Source: Vespa crabro (lineage: Eukaryota; Arthropoda; Insecta; Hymenoptera; Vespidae). Taken from it: 64,000 nucleotides of DNA. The position numbers and the translations under genes are program-made. This document shows, in pieces, positions 1 to 12,713 of this stretch. The stretch's first letter is position 1; every line of letters starts with the position of its first letter. Location: assembly GCF_910589235.1 (NCBI RefSeq), contig NC_060958.1, positions 10,969,437 to 11,033,436 on the forward strand. Direction: 5' to 3'. The notes under the pieces were generated by a model. That model was not told the origin of the DNA. It saw nothing but the letters and a program-made list of their open reading frames with translations, and did not search any database.

Positions 1-876
1 TATATGTAATATATACGTATATATACAATATAAACAATCCTCCTATATCTCCTAGGATTCAATTTTGGAAAATCATGAAATGGAGAAGAGAAGGTGGAAG
101 AAGAAAAGATTTAAAAAAGATTGGAAAAAGAAACAAAAAAATAAACAAACAAACAAACAAATAGCTACAGCTATCCAAATGCACAATAAAGTACGTCGGA
201 ATAATTGTTACTTATTTCGACGCGTTCCTTCGTGTTCGAACGTATTTTCACTGCCCTTTTCTGTTCATTTTTATTATCGTTTTCCACGCATATCACCGTT
301 CCTCGATAGACGAGTAAGATAGAACATAAAAGACTTTCTAAGGAAAAAAAAAGAAAAAAAAAACTGATTAATAAGTATTATTCATTGTATAGATGAAGAT
401 GAAGATGAAGAAAAAAGATAATAAAAAGAACAAAAAATAACACAAATATACGAAAGTGGACTTTCGATCTAATACAATTTCGTACTATACGAAGTACTGG
501 ACAATTTAGTCACGTCTCACTGGTCGAAGTGTATTAATAATATTAATTAATTAACGCGAATTCACAAGATTCATCTTGCCGATGTCACTTTTCTTTTTCA
601 TTCTTTTTTTCACGTTTAATCTCTTTGAAACTTTGTTGTCTCCCTCGAGCGAGAAATTGAATATGATTAGTGAGTTCGTTGTTTGATTTAATTTAATGAC
701 CACTTAATTATTTAATTAATTAATTAATTAATTAATATATATATATATATATTGTATATACACATACACTCCTTATAAATAGCGATAAGTCATTTTCGTC
801 AAACTAGACGGAAAATTTTTGTTGGAATCATTGCATTCTGTAAATAATTGCAATTTGTATTAAAAAAAAAGCAGAA

Positions 877-918
<42 letters not shown>

Positions 919-1178
919 AAAGAGAAAGAGAGAGAGAAGGAGAGAAATATTGAGAGATAGAAAGAACAATATGTTTCTTATTTTCTCTTTCACGTTTAAA
1001 CGTTCATCGTCAATTAACGTTCACGTTAATTAGGTAATTAAAAAAGACAAATAATGTACAGCAAGTTACAGACAAACAAACGAAAGGGTGTTAATGTACA
1101 AGAAGATCAAAAAAGGAGGAAAAATATTGCTTTGTGGTAATAGGCTGATAAACGATAGGAAGACAATGTAGGGAAGAA

Positions 1179-1219
<41 letters not shown>

Positions 1220-1318
1220 AAAATAAAGGAAATATGTTGGAGTTATCAACAAGGAATAATATCAAGAACGAGGACGTTTACCGATTAATGAACAAATAAT
1301 TTCCGAAAGTAAACTGAG

Positions 1319-1328
1319 AAAAAGAGAA

Positions 1329-1359
<31 letters not shown>

Positions 1360-1387
1360 GAGAGCGAGAGCGAGAGAGAGAGAGAGC

Positions 1388-1424
<37 letters not shown>

Positions 1425-1430
1425 TGAGAA
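1319..1430. repeat. (GA)n microsatellite, interrupted
   Basis: About 110 bases of almost pure purine GA dinucleotides on the + strand, with scattered GCGA interruptions that mark an older expanded tract. Confidence 0.95.
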
Positions 1431-1704
1431 GATGATATAAAATGGCACGAGACGGTATTTCGATGACGAGCATCCACTCCGGTGTAATCCAAGGTTAGTT
1501 TATACATTGTTGTCCGTGTTTTTTTCTAATTTTTTTTTTTTTTTTCTTATTCCTTTTTAATAATAAATAAGAGCATGCTCGCCAGAGTCTTAATTTGTTT
1601 TGCCTTCGAAGAGTAATCTTTTTCAGTATTCGCTTGTATATATTCATATATATTATATATATAGATATATATATAGATATATTACACGTACGTACATATA
1701 TGTT

Positions 1705-1788
1705 AGAAAGAGAAAGGGAGAGAGAGAGAGAGAGAGAGTGAGAGAGTGAGAGAGTGAGAGTGAGAGAGAGAGAGAGAGAGAGAGAAAA
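1705..1788. repeat. (GA)n microsatellite with GTGA interruptions
   Basis: GA dinucleotides on the + strand, with several GTGA interruptions in the middle. Shorter GA tracts also lie at about 878-950 and 1,182-1,210. Confidence 0.95.
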
Positions 1789-2092
1789 TTTGTGTTCAAT
1801 GCACACTAGTCTCTATGAACATACAAACAAACGGCATCATGCATGATTTAGACGCACATTATCGATACCGTCCAATCTCTATTATTGCCGATGCATTAGA
1901 AGAAAAAATGATAAATAAAAGGAATGAAGGAAAGAAGGGAACTTCGAATGAAGTTTTTTTCGTCATCCTTCCTCCATATTTGCAACACTAAAACACGCGC
2001 GAACACATTTTATTAACGCATATCGTATAAATTATTTTCCTTTCTTATGATCGTTTAGAAAAAGCTTTACAAGTAGTTGGACATCTATTGTT

Positions 2093-2210
2093 ATCACTAC
2101 TATTACTATTATTACTATTACTACTACTACTATTACTATTACTATTACTACTACGATTACTATATTATTACTATTTACTATTACTAATATTATTATTATT
2201 ATTAAAAGTA
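2093..2210. repeat. Imperfect ACT/ATT trinucleotide repeat
   Basis: A run of ACT and ATT triplets in irregular order. It is distinct from the GA tracts around it and holds no open coding frame of interest. Confidence 0.85.
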
Positions 2211-2412
2211 TCGCTAGGAATTATTATCACGTTGCTCCTGATTGTTGCATAACTTGAATTTAGTGAAACTTGTTAAATGCACGTTAAATGCTAATTATTG
2301 TTATAAAATATTTAGCCGTTCCGTTCGAACGGCGTTTGATTATTTTGTAAAGCAAATACATATTTTTGTTAATACATATTGTTCTCTTTATATCTGTGTA
2401 AATACCTTTCTT

Positions 2413-2413
<1 letters not shown>

Positions 2414-2471
<58 letters not shown>

Positions 2472-2523
2472 GGGAAAGAGAGAGAGAGAGAGTGTGTGTG
2501 AGAGTAAAAAAGAAAGAGAGTAA
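2414..2523. repeat. (GA)n microsatellite
   Basis: A nearly uninterrupted GA tract of about 50 bases followed by GGGA and GTGT variants. It reads GA on the + strand like the other long tracts nearby. Confidence 0.95.
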
Positions 2524-3135
2524 AGGAAAAGATAAACATGGATGTTTTATGTGTGAATGTAAAACCTGGTGTACCTGAATTCGTGTCGAATTTTCATTCA
2601 ATTTATCGAATCGATCGATTTTACTTAATCTCGTACGTCTCTTATGCAAATTTTGTTGTATGAATTTCGTATAAAGACACGACTCTCGAGTACGCTTGGT
2701 ACATCTCATAAGATAAAAATAAAATAAAATAAAATAAAATAAAAAAGAAAAAAAAAAAGAAAAAAAAAATAAAAAAATCATGTACTTATATCGACACTTT
2801 TACGCAGGCCACCGAACACGACGAAACACATCCTCAGGAAGCTCGCCTGCCGACGTATCCAGACGCGATCTATTCTTTCAGGTGCCCCGGGCAGTGCTAT
2901 TTTTGTTCGTTTTTACGGCAACAGAGAAAGACAAAGAAAGAAGGGGAAACGTTTCAGCGTAGTGTTAAACAGGAAACAAAAATAAAAATAAAACGTATAT
3001 AGTAATAATGGACAGAGGCGTTTACAATTCTAAGCACACCTGTGAGAAACTTGCAAAATAAAACGAAACAAAAGAGCAGAGATAAGAAGCAAATAAAAAA
3101 AGAAAAACATTGGTAATCGTCAGGGCCAAGGATAT

Positions 3136-3167
<32 letters not shown>

Positions 3168-3226
3168 CGTGTGGGGGTGTATGTTTCTGCGTGTGTATGT
3201 GTGTGTGAGTGTGTGAGTGTATGTAT

Positions 3227-3267
<41 letters not shown>

Positions 3268-3443
3268 CATACAATATATATATATACAAAACATTGGGGA
3301 AAGAAATACGCATGTGATATATTAACGTAGGAGAAAAAGAAAGAGAGAGAGAGAGAGATAATTAAGAGATGTAGGAAAGTTGGAGTGTACATTGTAATCG
3401 ATAATCCGATTTTTGCTGACCTGCTAACATCCGCCGAGTGCAG

Positions 3444-3524
3444 AAGAAGATCATGATTATGATCTGCCTCGCCATACTCTGCGTCGTCCTGGCAACTACC
3501 ATCGGTGGATACTTCGGCCTGTGA
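3444..3524 (+). CDS. Syx1A: Syntaxin 1A, terminal transmembrane exon (partial)
   Basis: Syntaxin 1A is the plasma-membrane t-SNARE that pairs with SNAP-25 and synaptobrevin in synaptic vesicle fusion. The frame after a GTGCAG acceptor encodes 26 residues and a stop: KKIMIMICLAIL, then CVVLATTIGGYFGL. This matches the C-terminal membrane anchor of syntaxin 1, which follows the basic SKARR juxtamembrane motif; vertebrate syntaxins end in IGG-IFG in the same way. The SNARE helix exon and all N-terminal exons must lie outside the window. A good donor (CAG then GTATCG) follows at 3,537/3,538, so the exon may splice on to a non-coding exon, perhaps the one opening after CTTTCAG near 4,029. The frame, stop position and hydrophobicity support the call; the gene name is from recalled family sequence. 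Confidence 0.82.
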   Translation, partial: KKIMIMICLAILCVVLATTIGGYFGL

Positions 3525-3742
3525 ACACCAGAAGCAGGTATCGTAAATAGAATATCAATATCGATGTCATCTCGACATTTCCCAATCGTTGTTACTCTCA
3601 CTTGTAATGTACTCGACAGAAATCTACGTTATATTTAAAATCGTTGAGAGGGAAGGAGAGCTGTGTAAAGTAACGAAAGAAGAAAAGAAAAGAAATAAAA
3701 AAGGAAGGAGGGCAGAAGGAAGAGAAAGGGGAGTAGAAAAAT

Positions 3743-3753
3743 GAAAGAGAGAT

Positions 3754-3796
<43 letters not shown>

Positions 3797-3842
3797 CAGA
3801 TAGAAAGAGAGAGAGAGGGAGAGAAAGAGAAAGAAAGAGAAA
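3743..3842. repeat. (GA)n microsatellite
   Basis: A GA tract with GATAGA and GGCAGATA interruptions, again purine-rich on the + strand. Confidence 0.95.
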
Positions 3843-3944
3843 TCATTTTTCAAACTAGTCATTATTTTATGCAGCTCTACGTAAACTCAAACACGAAAAA
3901 AATACGTTATACTTCAAACGTAAAATATAATAATTATATATATA

Positions 3945-3947
3945 TAT

Positions 3948-3982
<35 letters not shown>

Positions 3983-3984
3983 TT
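3945..3984. repeat. (TTTA)n tetranucleotide repeat
   Basis: About ten copies of TTTA in tandem. An AAAT counterpart of similar length lies at about 7,357-7,406. Confidence 0.95.
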
Positions 3985-5480
3985 GTACATCTCTACACCG
4001 AGGTGGATCCATCACGTTTGTCCTTTCAGGAAGGTACGAAGGAGACAAAGGCGAACGTCCGGCACTGTATATCTAAGTTGACAAAACGCGCCGGCAGCAG
4101 TCATACTTCATGCATATCGCCCCGACAACAAACGAACACACACAAGGCAGACCATCAAGAAAGCAATTTCAAGTTCTGGTCATCGCTAAAAAAGCTCTCT
4201 CATCTTATCCAAAAACACGAGTTCTTCGTTCGAGTCGACGTTCGGTAAATAGAGGGTTGAATGAATTGGAAGAAAAAGAAGAGAGGAGGAAGAAAGGTAG
4301 GAAAAAAGGGAAGGATGCGCAGTTATTTTGAAGAGGGTCGTCGCCATCGTCACTATCATCGCTGCTACCACACATCACCATCAACACAAGCATACCTTTT
4401 TACGTCAAGCTTCGAACTAGTTGCATTCTATCTAAGAGAACAAAAAAAATCGCCTGTTTTCTATTATAGAATTCTTAGAGAAAGAATGACGAGAGAGAGA
4501 GAGAGAGAGAGAAAGTTCAACATACTTATTCTGCGACGAACGGCGAAAACATAATGTTGTATTGCAATCTGTCTTGCCTCATCTCGAGGAAGAGAAGCTA
4601 AAAAGAGATGGACAAAATTTAAAAAGATTGCGGTGAAATTTATTTAAGAGAGAGAGAGGAAAAGAAAGGGTGGTTAAGGGAAACGAGGAGGGAGGGGCGG
4701 TATATTGATGAGAGTTAAAAAATGGGGAAAAGTTTTAACATTTCGTTTCTCGGCGCTTCTACGAGTTTCTAGATCGAAATATCGTTTGTAGATCATCGTA
4801 GGAGCGATGGATTGTAAGACTAGTCAATCATAGGATTTTATCGAAAAAAAAAAAAAAAAGAATAAAGAAATCTACCGAGCCCCGACACCCAATGGAGTTT
4901 TTCTGTAACGCGAAATACGTTCTGCTATTTTCGCTACTAATTGCTATTGCAGAACATTTTCTTTTTCAATATCCGAAAAAAAAAGATAAGGAAAAAAGGG
5001 AAAAAATAATAAAGAAAAGAAAAAGAAAAAAAAATGTTTTCAAAGGGGCGGTCGCTCGGTCGGTCTATAAATTCCGACGCGAATATGTTTCATTATCTGT
5101 GATTTAAATAACGAAAATAGTGAAATTTAATCTAAAAAAAAAAAAGAAAGAAAGAAAAAAGAAAAAAAAATAATGAAAAAAGAGAAAAAACAAATAAAAC
5201 AAAACGAAAAAGACAGGACTTGGGAATTAGTTCTCCGTAGAAGTCACATTCTGAGTCACATACGGCAAGATTTTCTATTCGTATTTTCTAGATTTTTAAC
5301 TTCTCCCACTTTAAACTTCGACCTGATTATCACGTATCCATCTCTCACTTTTTGACGTGCACTTCACATATCAAAGAAAATTGAGGAAAAAAAAAACCGA
5401 ATTCTAATTGAATTTACTAGCGCTTAATACGTTTGTCTTCTTGTTTTTCTTTTTGTTTGTTTGTAATTTTTTCTTCTTTT

Positions 5481-5530
5481 TTTTTCTTTCTTTCTTTCTT
5501 TCTTTCTTTCTTTTTCTTTTTCTTTTTCTT
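5481..5530. repeat. (TTTC)n tetranucleotide repeat
   Basis: Tandem TTTC units flanked by T-rich sequence. It is one of the few pyrimidine-rich tracts on the + strand in the first 11 kb. Confidence 0.9.
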
Positions 5531-5859
5531 CGACACGTCGACCCTATCGCGTGTGGTTAATTGTAAACGAATTTCCGTGCTGTCGATAACAGAAAAGAAA
5601 GAAATAGGAAGTCGTTACCTTGCGGATCTTGATACATTATCGTATAAAATACATAAGAGCCAATTTAGACGGCGCTCGTAAATTTTTTGATCTTTGTTTT
5701 AACGTTCCTTGTCGTTTCTTCTCCGTGTTTCAAAGCGACGATAATTCGATGATTAAGAGACGTCAAGACCAATAGGTGTTCAGACAAAAAAGGATACAAT
5801 CAATACTTCCGATATATTTAATCGATTAGCATGCGTAGTCGGTTAACTTAAAAAAAGTT

Positions 5860-5890
<31 letters not shown>

Positions 5891-6881
5891 TAAATAAATA
5901 AATAAAGGAGAATAAAAAGAAGGGCGAGAATAGTGAGCTTTAGAAGAAAGAGAAAGAGAGAGAAAGAGGATATAGTCGCGCCCTTAAAAGCACAACGATT
6001 CTAGAATGTGGCCGATATCCTTGCGAACGAATTTCCAAGTGTGCGAGATAGTTTTCGAACGAGAAGAGCTATTATCTAGATTAATTATAAATATTAAATT
6101 ATTAATTATGTACTTAAAAGAAAAGAAAAGAAAGAAAAAAAAGAGGAAAAGAAACGTATGTGCATTGTTTCACTCTCTCTCTCTCTCTCTTTTTTTTTTT
6201 CCTTTTTCTTTTCTTTATCAAAGTCGTAAAAGATATTCGTTAGTCGATTTACTCTTTATGCACTATCGTAAAAATAACGAAAACAAATGTTTTATGTTTG
6301 ATCTCATTTCGTGTTGCACAAAACGCCATTAGGGTATTGGGACTGTCTGCTAAGGGATCGAATGAACGCGATCGTCCTTCGAGAACGATGATTTTTCGCA
6401 TTTCCAAAGGTTACTGATCTGTTCTTCGAAGAAAAAAGAAACATAAAAAAAAACAAAAAAAAACCAAGAAGAAAAAAAACGATAACAATAATAAACAAAG
6501 AAAAAAACCAATTGCAACTTTCTTTTCGCAACGCCGTTTTAGATAACATCGTTCTGCTGGCTTCTCTCTTCGAATCATTTAATTATTATTATACATTATA
6601 CATACATACACACCTGTACGTACTGCATTTCTCAAACAAACGCTCTCTAATTCGCATTTGGAAAAGGGTGCTTGTGTAATACGGCTAAGACTGCTATTGT
6701 TCGTGTTTTTCGTTTCCTGCGTAGAAGTTTAGATCGCCATTGCCGAATCTCTTTAGCTTTAGTAAAAAATGAAAAAGAATGAAAGAAAGAAAGAAAGAAA
6801 GAATGCAAGCTTCTTTTAATTTTCCTCTCATTCTTTTTTCTACGGGAAACAAAAACTAAATATACGTATATATATTATACA

Positions 6882-6882
<1 letters not shown>

Positions 6883-6930
<48 letters not shown>

Positions 6931-6951
6931 TATATTATATTATATATATAT
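6883..6951. repeat. (TA)n microsatellite
   Basis: A long TA dinucleotide run ending in several TATAT pentamer-like variants. Similar but shorter TA runs lie near 3,235-3,262, 9,145-9,185 and 9,720-9,745. Confidence 0.9.
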
Positions 6952-7356
6952 ATTAAAAATAGTTTACGTTGTTGAAAGTATAACTAGGAGTAAATTTTAA
7001 TGAAGGGCACCCGAGCCATGTCGTTCACCATGAACTCTATCTTTTAATTATCATTCCGTTTTACAGTTAAGTGCATGGATGTTGCGTGCGTTACCATCGC
7101 GTACACGGCTAAATAATAAAAGGCGATGATAGAAAGTCGGAAGAGATGAGAAATAACGAGTTTCACGTGAAAACTCTAGAGAAAAATTAAATCTATACGC
7201 GTCGAGCCTTAAATCATCGAGCTCCGAAAGAAAAAAGAATAAGAAATAAACTCTTATTGGCAGTCACTCACACGTCATTTCAATCGCGAGACTCTTAGAT
7301 GCGACGGCGATAATTACAGTATAACACAATCGAAAGAATAAAAGAGTGAAAATAAA

Positions 7357-7363
7357 TGTGGAA

Positions 7364-7406
<43 letters not shown>
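7357..7406. repeat. (AAAT)n tetranucleotide repeat
   Basis: About twelve tandem copies of AAAT, the reverse complement of a TTTA-type repeat. Confidence 0.95.
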
Positions 7407-7407
<1 letters not shown>

Positions 7408-7599
7408 GTAAAAAAATATAAAAAAAAAAAAAGAGAGAAAATGCGAAAGGTCCATCGGTTCTTCTTTCTGTCAATCCCGAAGTGGACTCTCTTATTGTAA
7501 GAAAGAAAAGATGGCATTAAGCTGCAGCAATAATAATACAAATATAAGTATTACGAAAGAAGTTCAGAAAAATAAAAAAAGAAAAAGAGAGAAAGGGGA

Positions 7600-7601
7600 G
7601 A

Positions 7602-7656
<55 letters not shown>
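7600..7656. repeat. (GA)n microsatellite
   Basis: About 27 uninterrupted GA units on the + strand, bounded by G-rich purine sequence on the left and an A-rich tract on the right. Confidence 0.95.
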
Positions 7657-7659
<3 letters not shown>

Positions 7660-7842
7660 AAAAAAAGAAAAAGAAAAAATTTAACTCAAGGTAATCCCAT
7701 TGACGAGCTGTATTTTAACTTTTCGTGAGTCGTACTACCGCAAAAATGCATAATACGCGACATATAAATCGTACGTGCAAGCAAAGTGTATACATACATG
7801 CATATAAGTATAGTTAGGTGACACGATCGCAATGAAGATAAT

Positions 7843-7935
7843 ATATTATATTACATTATATTATATTATATTATATTATATTATATTATATTATATTATA
7901 TTATATTATATTATATTATATTATATTATATTACA
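7843..7935. repeat. (TTATA)n pentanucleotide array
   Basis: About eighteen tandem copies of the pentamer TTATA. Copies in the centre are perfect, and single C substitutions (TTACA) occur at both ends. Confidence 0.95.
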
Positions 7936-9707
7936 TAACGATCATCTGTCGCTAAAACGCCTGCTATTCTCACCGGTGAACTGAGTAAATTACGTCGAAG
8001 AAATTAAAAAGAAAAGGGGAGAAAGTGAAAGAGAAAAAGAGAAGAAAAGAGTAGCATATATCTTATAGCGGCAAAAAGAAAGAAGTACGGCGAGCGAGCG
8101 GCGTTAATGTTAATGTTTTGTTGAATATATTATATGAACGTTGAAGTACATACATTCAGAAGATTATGGGTTAATGTTTCAAATGGTATAATGACAAGCG
8201 AATTATGACATACATATATACATAAAATGCAGAAACGATATCGTGCGCGTTACTGTAATAATGATAATATTAACTATAAACGATAATAATATTGATTATT
8301 GAATAGTGAATAATTGCTCTTATTAAGATCACACCTTGCATTGTACAGAAAACATAATAATTGTTAGTTATTAGGTAGCTGCATTATAATCTATTTACCC
8401 AGTTAATCCAAATGCGAGTAAACGAAACGGCAGAAAGATGGAGAGAGAGATTAGAAAGATATTAGATAGAAAAGAGAGAGAGAGAGAGAGAGAAAGATAC
8501 CAGGCAATCCCTTTGTCACACACAGAAAAAAAGATAAAAGAAAAAGTAAGAGAAAAGATCAGAAAAATCCGACAGACCCGATGCAAAACTCGTTGTCCAA
8601 ACGATACTCTCCGTTATATTGAAGACATTAATAACACAATGCAAAGAAAGGATTTGGAACCTCGTTCGGTTCTATCCTTTTATTAATAATTAAGTAATTC
8701 CTCGGAATTCAGGTCTGAAATAAAATGAAATCATGCTGACTTCCGACGAAATACTGAAAATATTTCTTTAGTATTACGACAAAAATTTATGATTTTTCTT
8801 ATCGTCACGCAAGCGCGATGCTTCGTCCGAATTCTTATAGATCTTGCCAATAAGACGAACAACGAAAAGAATTTGATTTTTTTCTCTTTTACCGCTTATG
8901 CGACACGCGCTATCAAGGAAATAATAAGACGAATAAAAAAAGAAAAAAGACGGAGAGAGAGAGAGAGAGAGGAGGGAAAAAAAGAAAGAGGAAAAGAAAT
9001 GGTCAATTTTTCGTACGATCGAAGTCTCTTTTCGAAGCGTCTCATTGGCGATGGTCTACTTTGAACAAGCTCTTTTCATCGATCTCTTTCAAATTGAGAA
9101 AATAGAAACATACTTTTCTCGTTGGCAATGTACACATGTATACGTGTATATATATATATATATTTTTTATATATTATATATATATATAAATATGTGTATA
9201 TCGCCAAGGACGTCATCGACATCCGACCGTCCTCTTTTCAATCATCATCGTACGTATATACACAATTACGCCGAGTTAACTCGTTATTGCTGCTCGAACG
9301 AGTCGACGAATGGAGGATCCGTATGAATGATTTGAAATGCGTAATAGAAAGAGAGAGAGAGAGAGAAAGTGAAGGAGAGATAGATAGATAGATTAGATAG
9401 ATAAAGAGAACAGAGGAAGGGATTAGTCGATGAAAAGTTCTAAGGGACTCATTCAAACTTTCAACATGTCGGCAAGTTCGAGAACATCTTCTCATAAGCC
9501 TTAAAAAAGAAAGAAAGAAAGAAAAAAAAATTAAAAGAAAATAAAAGAAAACTCGAGATTATAGCTCAGCGCGCAGCGTGTAGCGGTCATCTTCGTATAA
9601 TAGGAATTGAAATGATATAAGATATGCATGTGTATGTGTATAAATATATACATATATACATTCATATACATATATATATATATATTTATTTCTTATCGTT
9701 ACACATT

Positions 9708-9739
<32 letters not shown>

Positions 9740-10593
9740 TATATAAATATATGTATTATATAAGTTCTGCGACGTAAACGTAGCATCGATCATTATTATT
9801 ATCGATACGCTAACGATCGATCGCGCAAAGCACGGGTTTGGCCTAACAATAAAAGAAAACGAGAGCTCGTCCTTGCGATCGATATCATCCGTATAAGCCA
9901 CAAAAGAGAAGGAGAAAAAGGTCGAAAAGCCAAGAGGTCGATCGATATTCAAAATCCAAAGTACGTAAAAGTCGTCATTATATTTAGCGAATTTAGAATT
10001 CAAATTCAAAGGTAAACTCCGCGCGTTCTCTCATTCATAAAGCGCACGTAAATCTTTCCAATTTGAAATATAAGAAAAAGGGAAAATAGGAGAACGAGTT
10101 CGTTTCGGGAATAAATGCAACGAAAATATGATCGGAAGAAGATCGACGATATTGACGATCAAAAGATGACGAAGCGTTTTAAGCCTTTTTTAATTCTATC
10201 CTAAATAGAATCTTTCACGTTTCCATTGAATTTATGAGAAAGTTTATATTTTCGCGGCAATAAGATGAAGCGTACTTTCGACGCATTAGAAAAATTATAT
10301 TAGTCATTTGACGAGTTCTTTATTAATCATTTTATTTCGTCGATAAAAATATACATGCATATATATTGGAAATGTCTATCTCTAAAACGCCGTTCGTCTG
10401 TTCGTCGTTCGTCACGTACGGCGATGAGAAATTTAAAAGAAAAAGAGAGAAGTGACGCGGGATTAATTGATCTAGAAGTGAGATCTTCATGTACTTACAT
10501 CAGCCATTTCCAGATATATAAATAAAATAAATAGGGGTGAATAAAAGAATAAATAGATAAATAATTAAATAAATAGTCGCGCGTGTGGAAGAT

Positions 10594-10628
<35 letters not shown>

Positions 10629-10756
10629 TGAAAGAAAAGTTAGATTAGTATGGAAAAGAGTTCAATGTATGTAAATGAATGTTCGTGAATTACGTGCGAA
10701 TGTCGAATGAATGACAGTAAAATAGAGATCGAAAGGGTGTGCTTTGTATAAGTATG

Positions 10757-10771
10757 TATGAGAAAGAAAGG

Positions 10772-10826
<55 letters not shown>
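10757..10826. repeat. (GA)n microsatellite
   Basis: GA tract of about 65 bases on the + strand. A shorter one lies at about 10,592-10,626. Confidence 0.95.
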
Positions 10827-10827
<1 letters not shown>

Positions 10828-12713
10828 AAGCAAGATCGTGTCACGTTGGTGCAATTATTATATTGAGAGGCTATTTCAATAACCTTATAAGTGTCAATTC
10901 CACTTTCAAATGTAAATCGTAATTAATGCGAAAATATTAACACACGTAGAGAAAAAAAAGGGAAAAAAAAAAAGAGAGAACAAATGAAGCGACAAACGAC
11001 GATAAGAAGAAAACAAAATAAAAAAAAAAGGAAAAGAAAAAAAAAGAAAAAAAAAGAAAGTCGTAGACGACAAAGCGAGAGTCGCACGCCGGCGATTCCT
11101 CGATCGTTCAGCGATAAAAGTGAGATTATATTGATAAATTTAAATTATTGAAGTAAAACAAAAAAAAAAAGGAAAGAAAGAGATAGAGCGAGAGAGAGAA
11201 CGAACGAGCGAGAGAGAAAGAGCGAGCGAAGTATATATAAAGTAAAAAACAAAAAAAAAATAAAAAAAAAATAAAAAAAACAACAACACATAGCACGTGC
11301 AAGAGTAACAGAGATATCAATACTTTTTATTGTAGGTATTTCATAGGTGAGATTCATAAAAAAAAAAATTAAAAAAAAATTAATAAAGGTATTGTATTAA
11401 TGATCACTTATATTAAATGAATCAACGGTGTTTTTCTGCCTATACGTATTTACGTCTCGTACTTTTATGTCAGACGAGCACTATAGACTTCTCTCGTGTA
11501 AGAACAAAAATGATACGAATATATTTCGTTTTCGTTTTCTCTATTATAATGTTATTATTAACACTGTACAAAGTTGGCAATAATGTTAAGAATACCCTCT
11601 TCTATATAATCGTTACTTGCCGTAACAAACGAGAAACTCTTCGCGGCTTTGGGGCGTTCGAACGATCACGAAGGGTGGTTTCAATTAGCAGGTAACGATT
11701 ATTACTGCTGTAGAGCTAATATGTGATCAAGTGAATGTGCCCTTTCATCGTGTAATCAAGCACAAAGGAAAGTTTCCTCTATGAGTATAACGGTAGGCCT
11801 CTAGTCCGTTTATCTCCGATTCTATAGAGATACGGATCGCGCGATAACGATCAGTCGACCAACGAAATACGAATCCAACATACCCCCTTTGGATGGAAAT
11901 CTTTTCTCATATACCATTTATCTGAGATGAATGAATAATAAAGATCCTTATTCAAACGTAAATATAATCTTGTGCGAAACGATATTTTGATTTGCTTTCC
12001 AAAGGATTTCGTTGGATTCGTCTTCTCGTATAATCTCATCCGAAGAATACCGACGATGTAAGAATAATTTTCAGGCCACTCATCTACGAAAGAGAAAAAA
12101 AAAAAAAAAAGAAAAAATAAGCCAAGCGTTTACTGTACAATTATATTCTTTTACGTTAACGACTTACCATTGAGTAGTCGGGTAGTATATTTTACATTAC
12201 TGATATATAGTAGCGTTACTTATCTTACCCTAATTTTATATATAATTAAAGATAAGTATCCGCAAAAATTATAGTCAGCACTGCAGTGAAGTTACTATAC
12301 AATTATAGATAACGGCCCGTAAAAAAAAAAATTTCAAAAACCGACACGATGTTCAATGTATTTAATGATCTTCTCAAACGGTGAAGAATATATGATATAT
12401 CGGGAATAGGAGGTGTCATTTTTTTGCCTTTTCTTTCTTCCGCTCCTACCTTAAGAAAGGAAAAGTAGGAATGCCTCGTTAGACATGTATAACAATTTAT
12501 TAAGAAAATAATATAAATTTTATTACACAACCAGCGCTTTAAAATTAATTTTATTATCCTAAAAGCCTAATTATTAAAATGCTGAAAGTACATGAAAATG
12601 AATCGTAAATGTAAGGGCAAATATTAAATATAAAACATTTAGAAAGTCGCACATATTATACTGTCAAAAATGAATGATATATTGTAATCGCATAAAAAAT
12701 CTCATGTCGATTT

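Larger units (their letters stand above)
1..3443 (+). other. Repeat-rich non-coding block, probable intron of syntaxin 1A
   Basis: No convincing coding sequence was found apart from a possible exon near 2,806-2,962 (see Findings). The stretch holds a TTAA tandem run near 708-736, several GA tracts, an ACT/ATT trinucleotide run at about 2,093-2,210 and AT runs near 3,130-3,260. Because the next recognisable element is the terminal exon of syntaxin 1A on the + strand, the block is most simply its last intron. The ORFs inside are Ser-Leu or Arg-Glu readings of GA repeats. Confidence 0.5.
3525..12713 (+). other. Microsatellite-dense non-coding region, probable long 3' UTR of syntaxin 1A plus intergenic
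   Basis: About 9 kb without a credible gene. It contains GA tracts, TTTA/AAAT tetramer runs, a pentamer array, AT runs and A-rich tracts. Non-repetitive islands (for example 4,010-4,260 and 7,000-7,120) carry no recognised protein. An AATAAA lies near 11,382 in a locally A-rich stretch and could end the transcript; this is inference. From about 11,400 the simple repeats thin out, and nothing is recognised up to the stop of the next gene at 12,714. Confidence 0.5.

Noticed and set aside
799..3862. Many ORFs of Ser-Leu or Arg-Glu repeats
   Set aside because: They are translations of GA/CT microsatellites with no flanking complex sequence or family similarity.
7843..7935. Regular short-period array as a CRISPR-like element
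   Set aside because: It is a simple pentamer repeat without spacers, in a eukaryotic genome.
11417..11695. 92-codon ORF with one hydrophobic segment
   Set aside because: No recognised family, no supporting splice partners, and it lies in the non-coding tail of the repeat block. A chance ORF is more likely.
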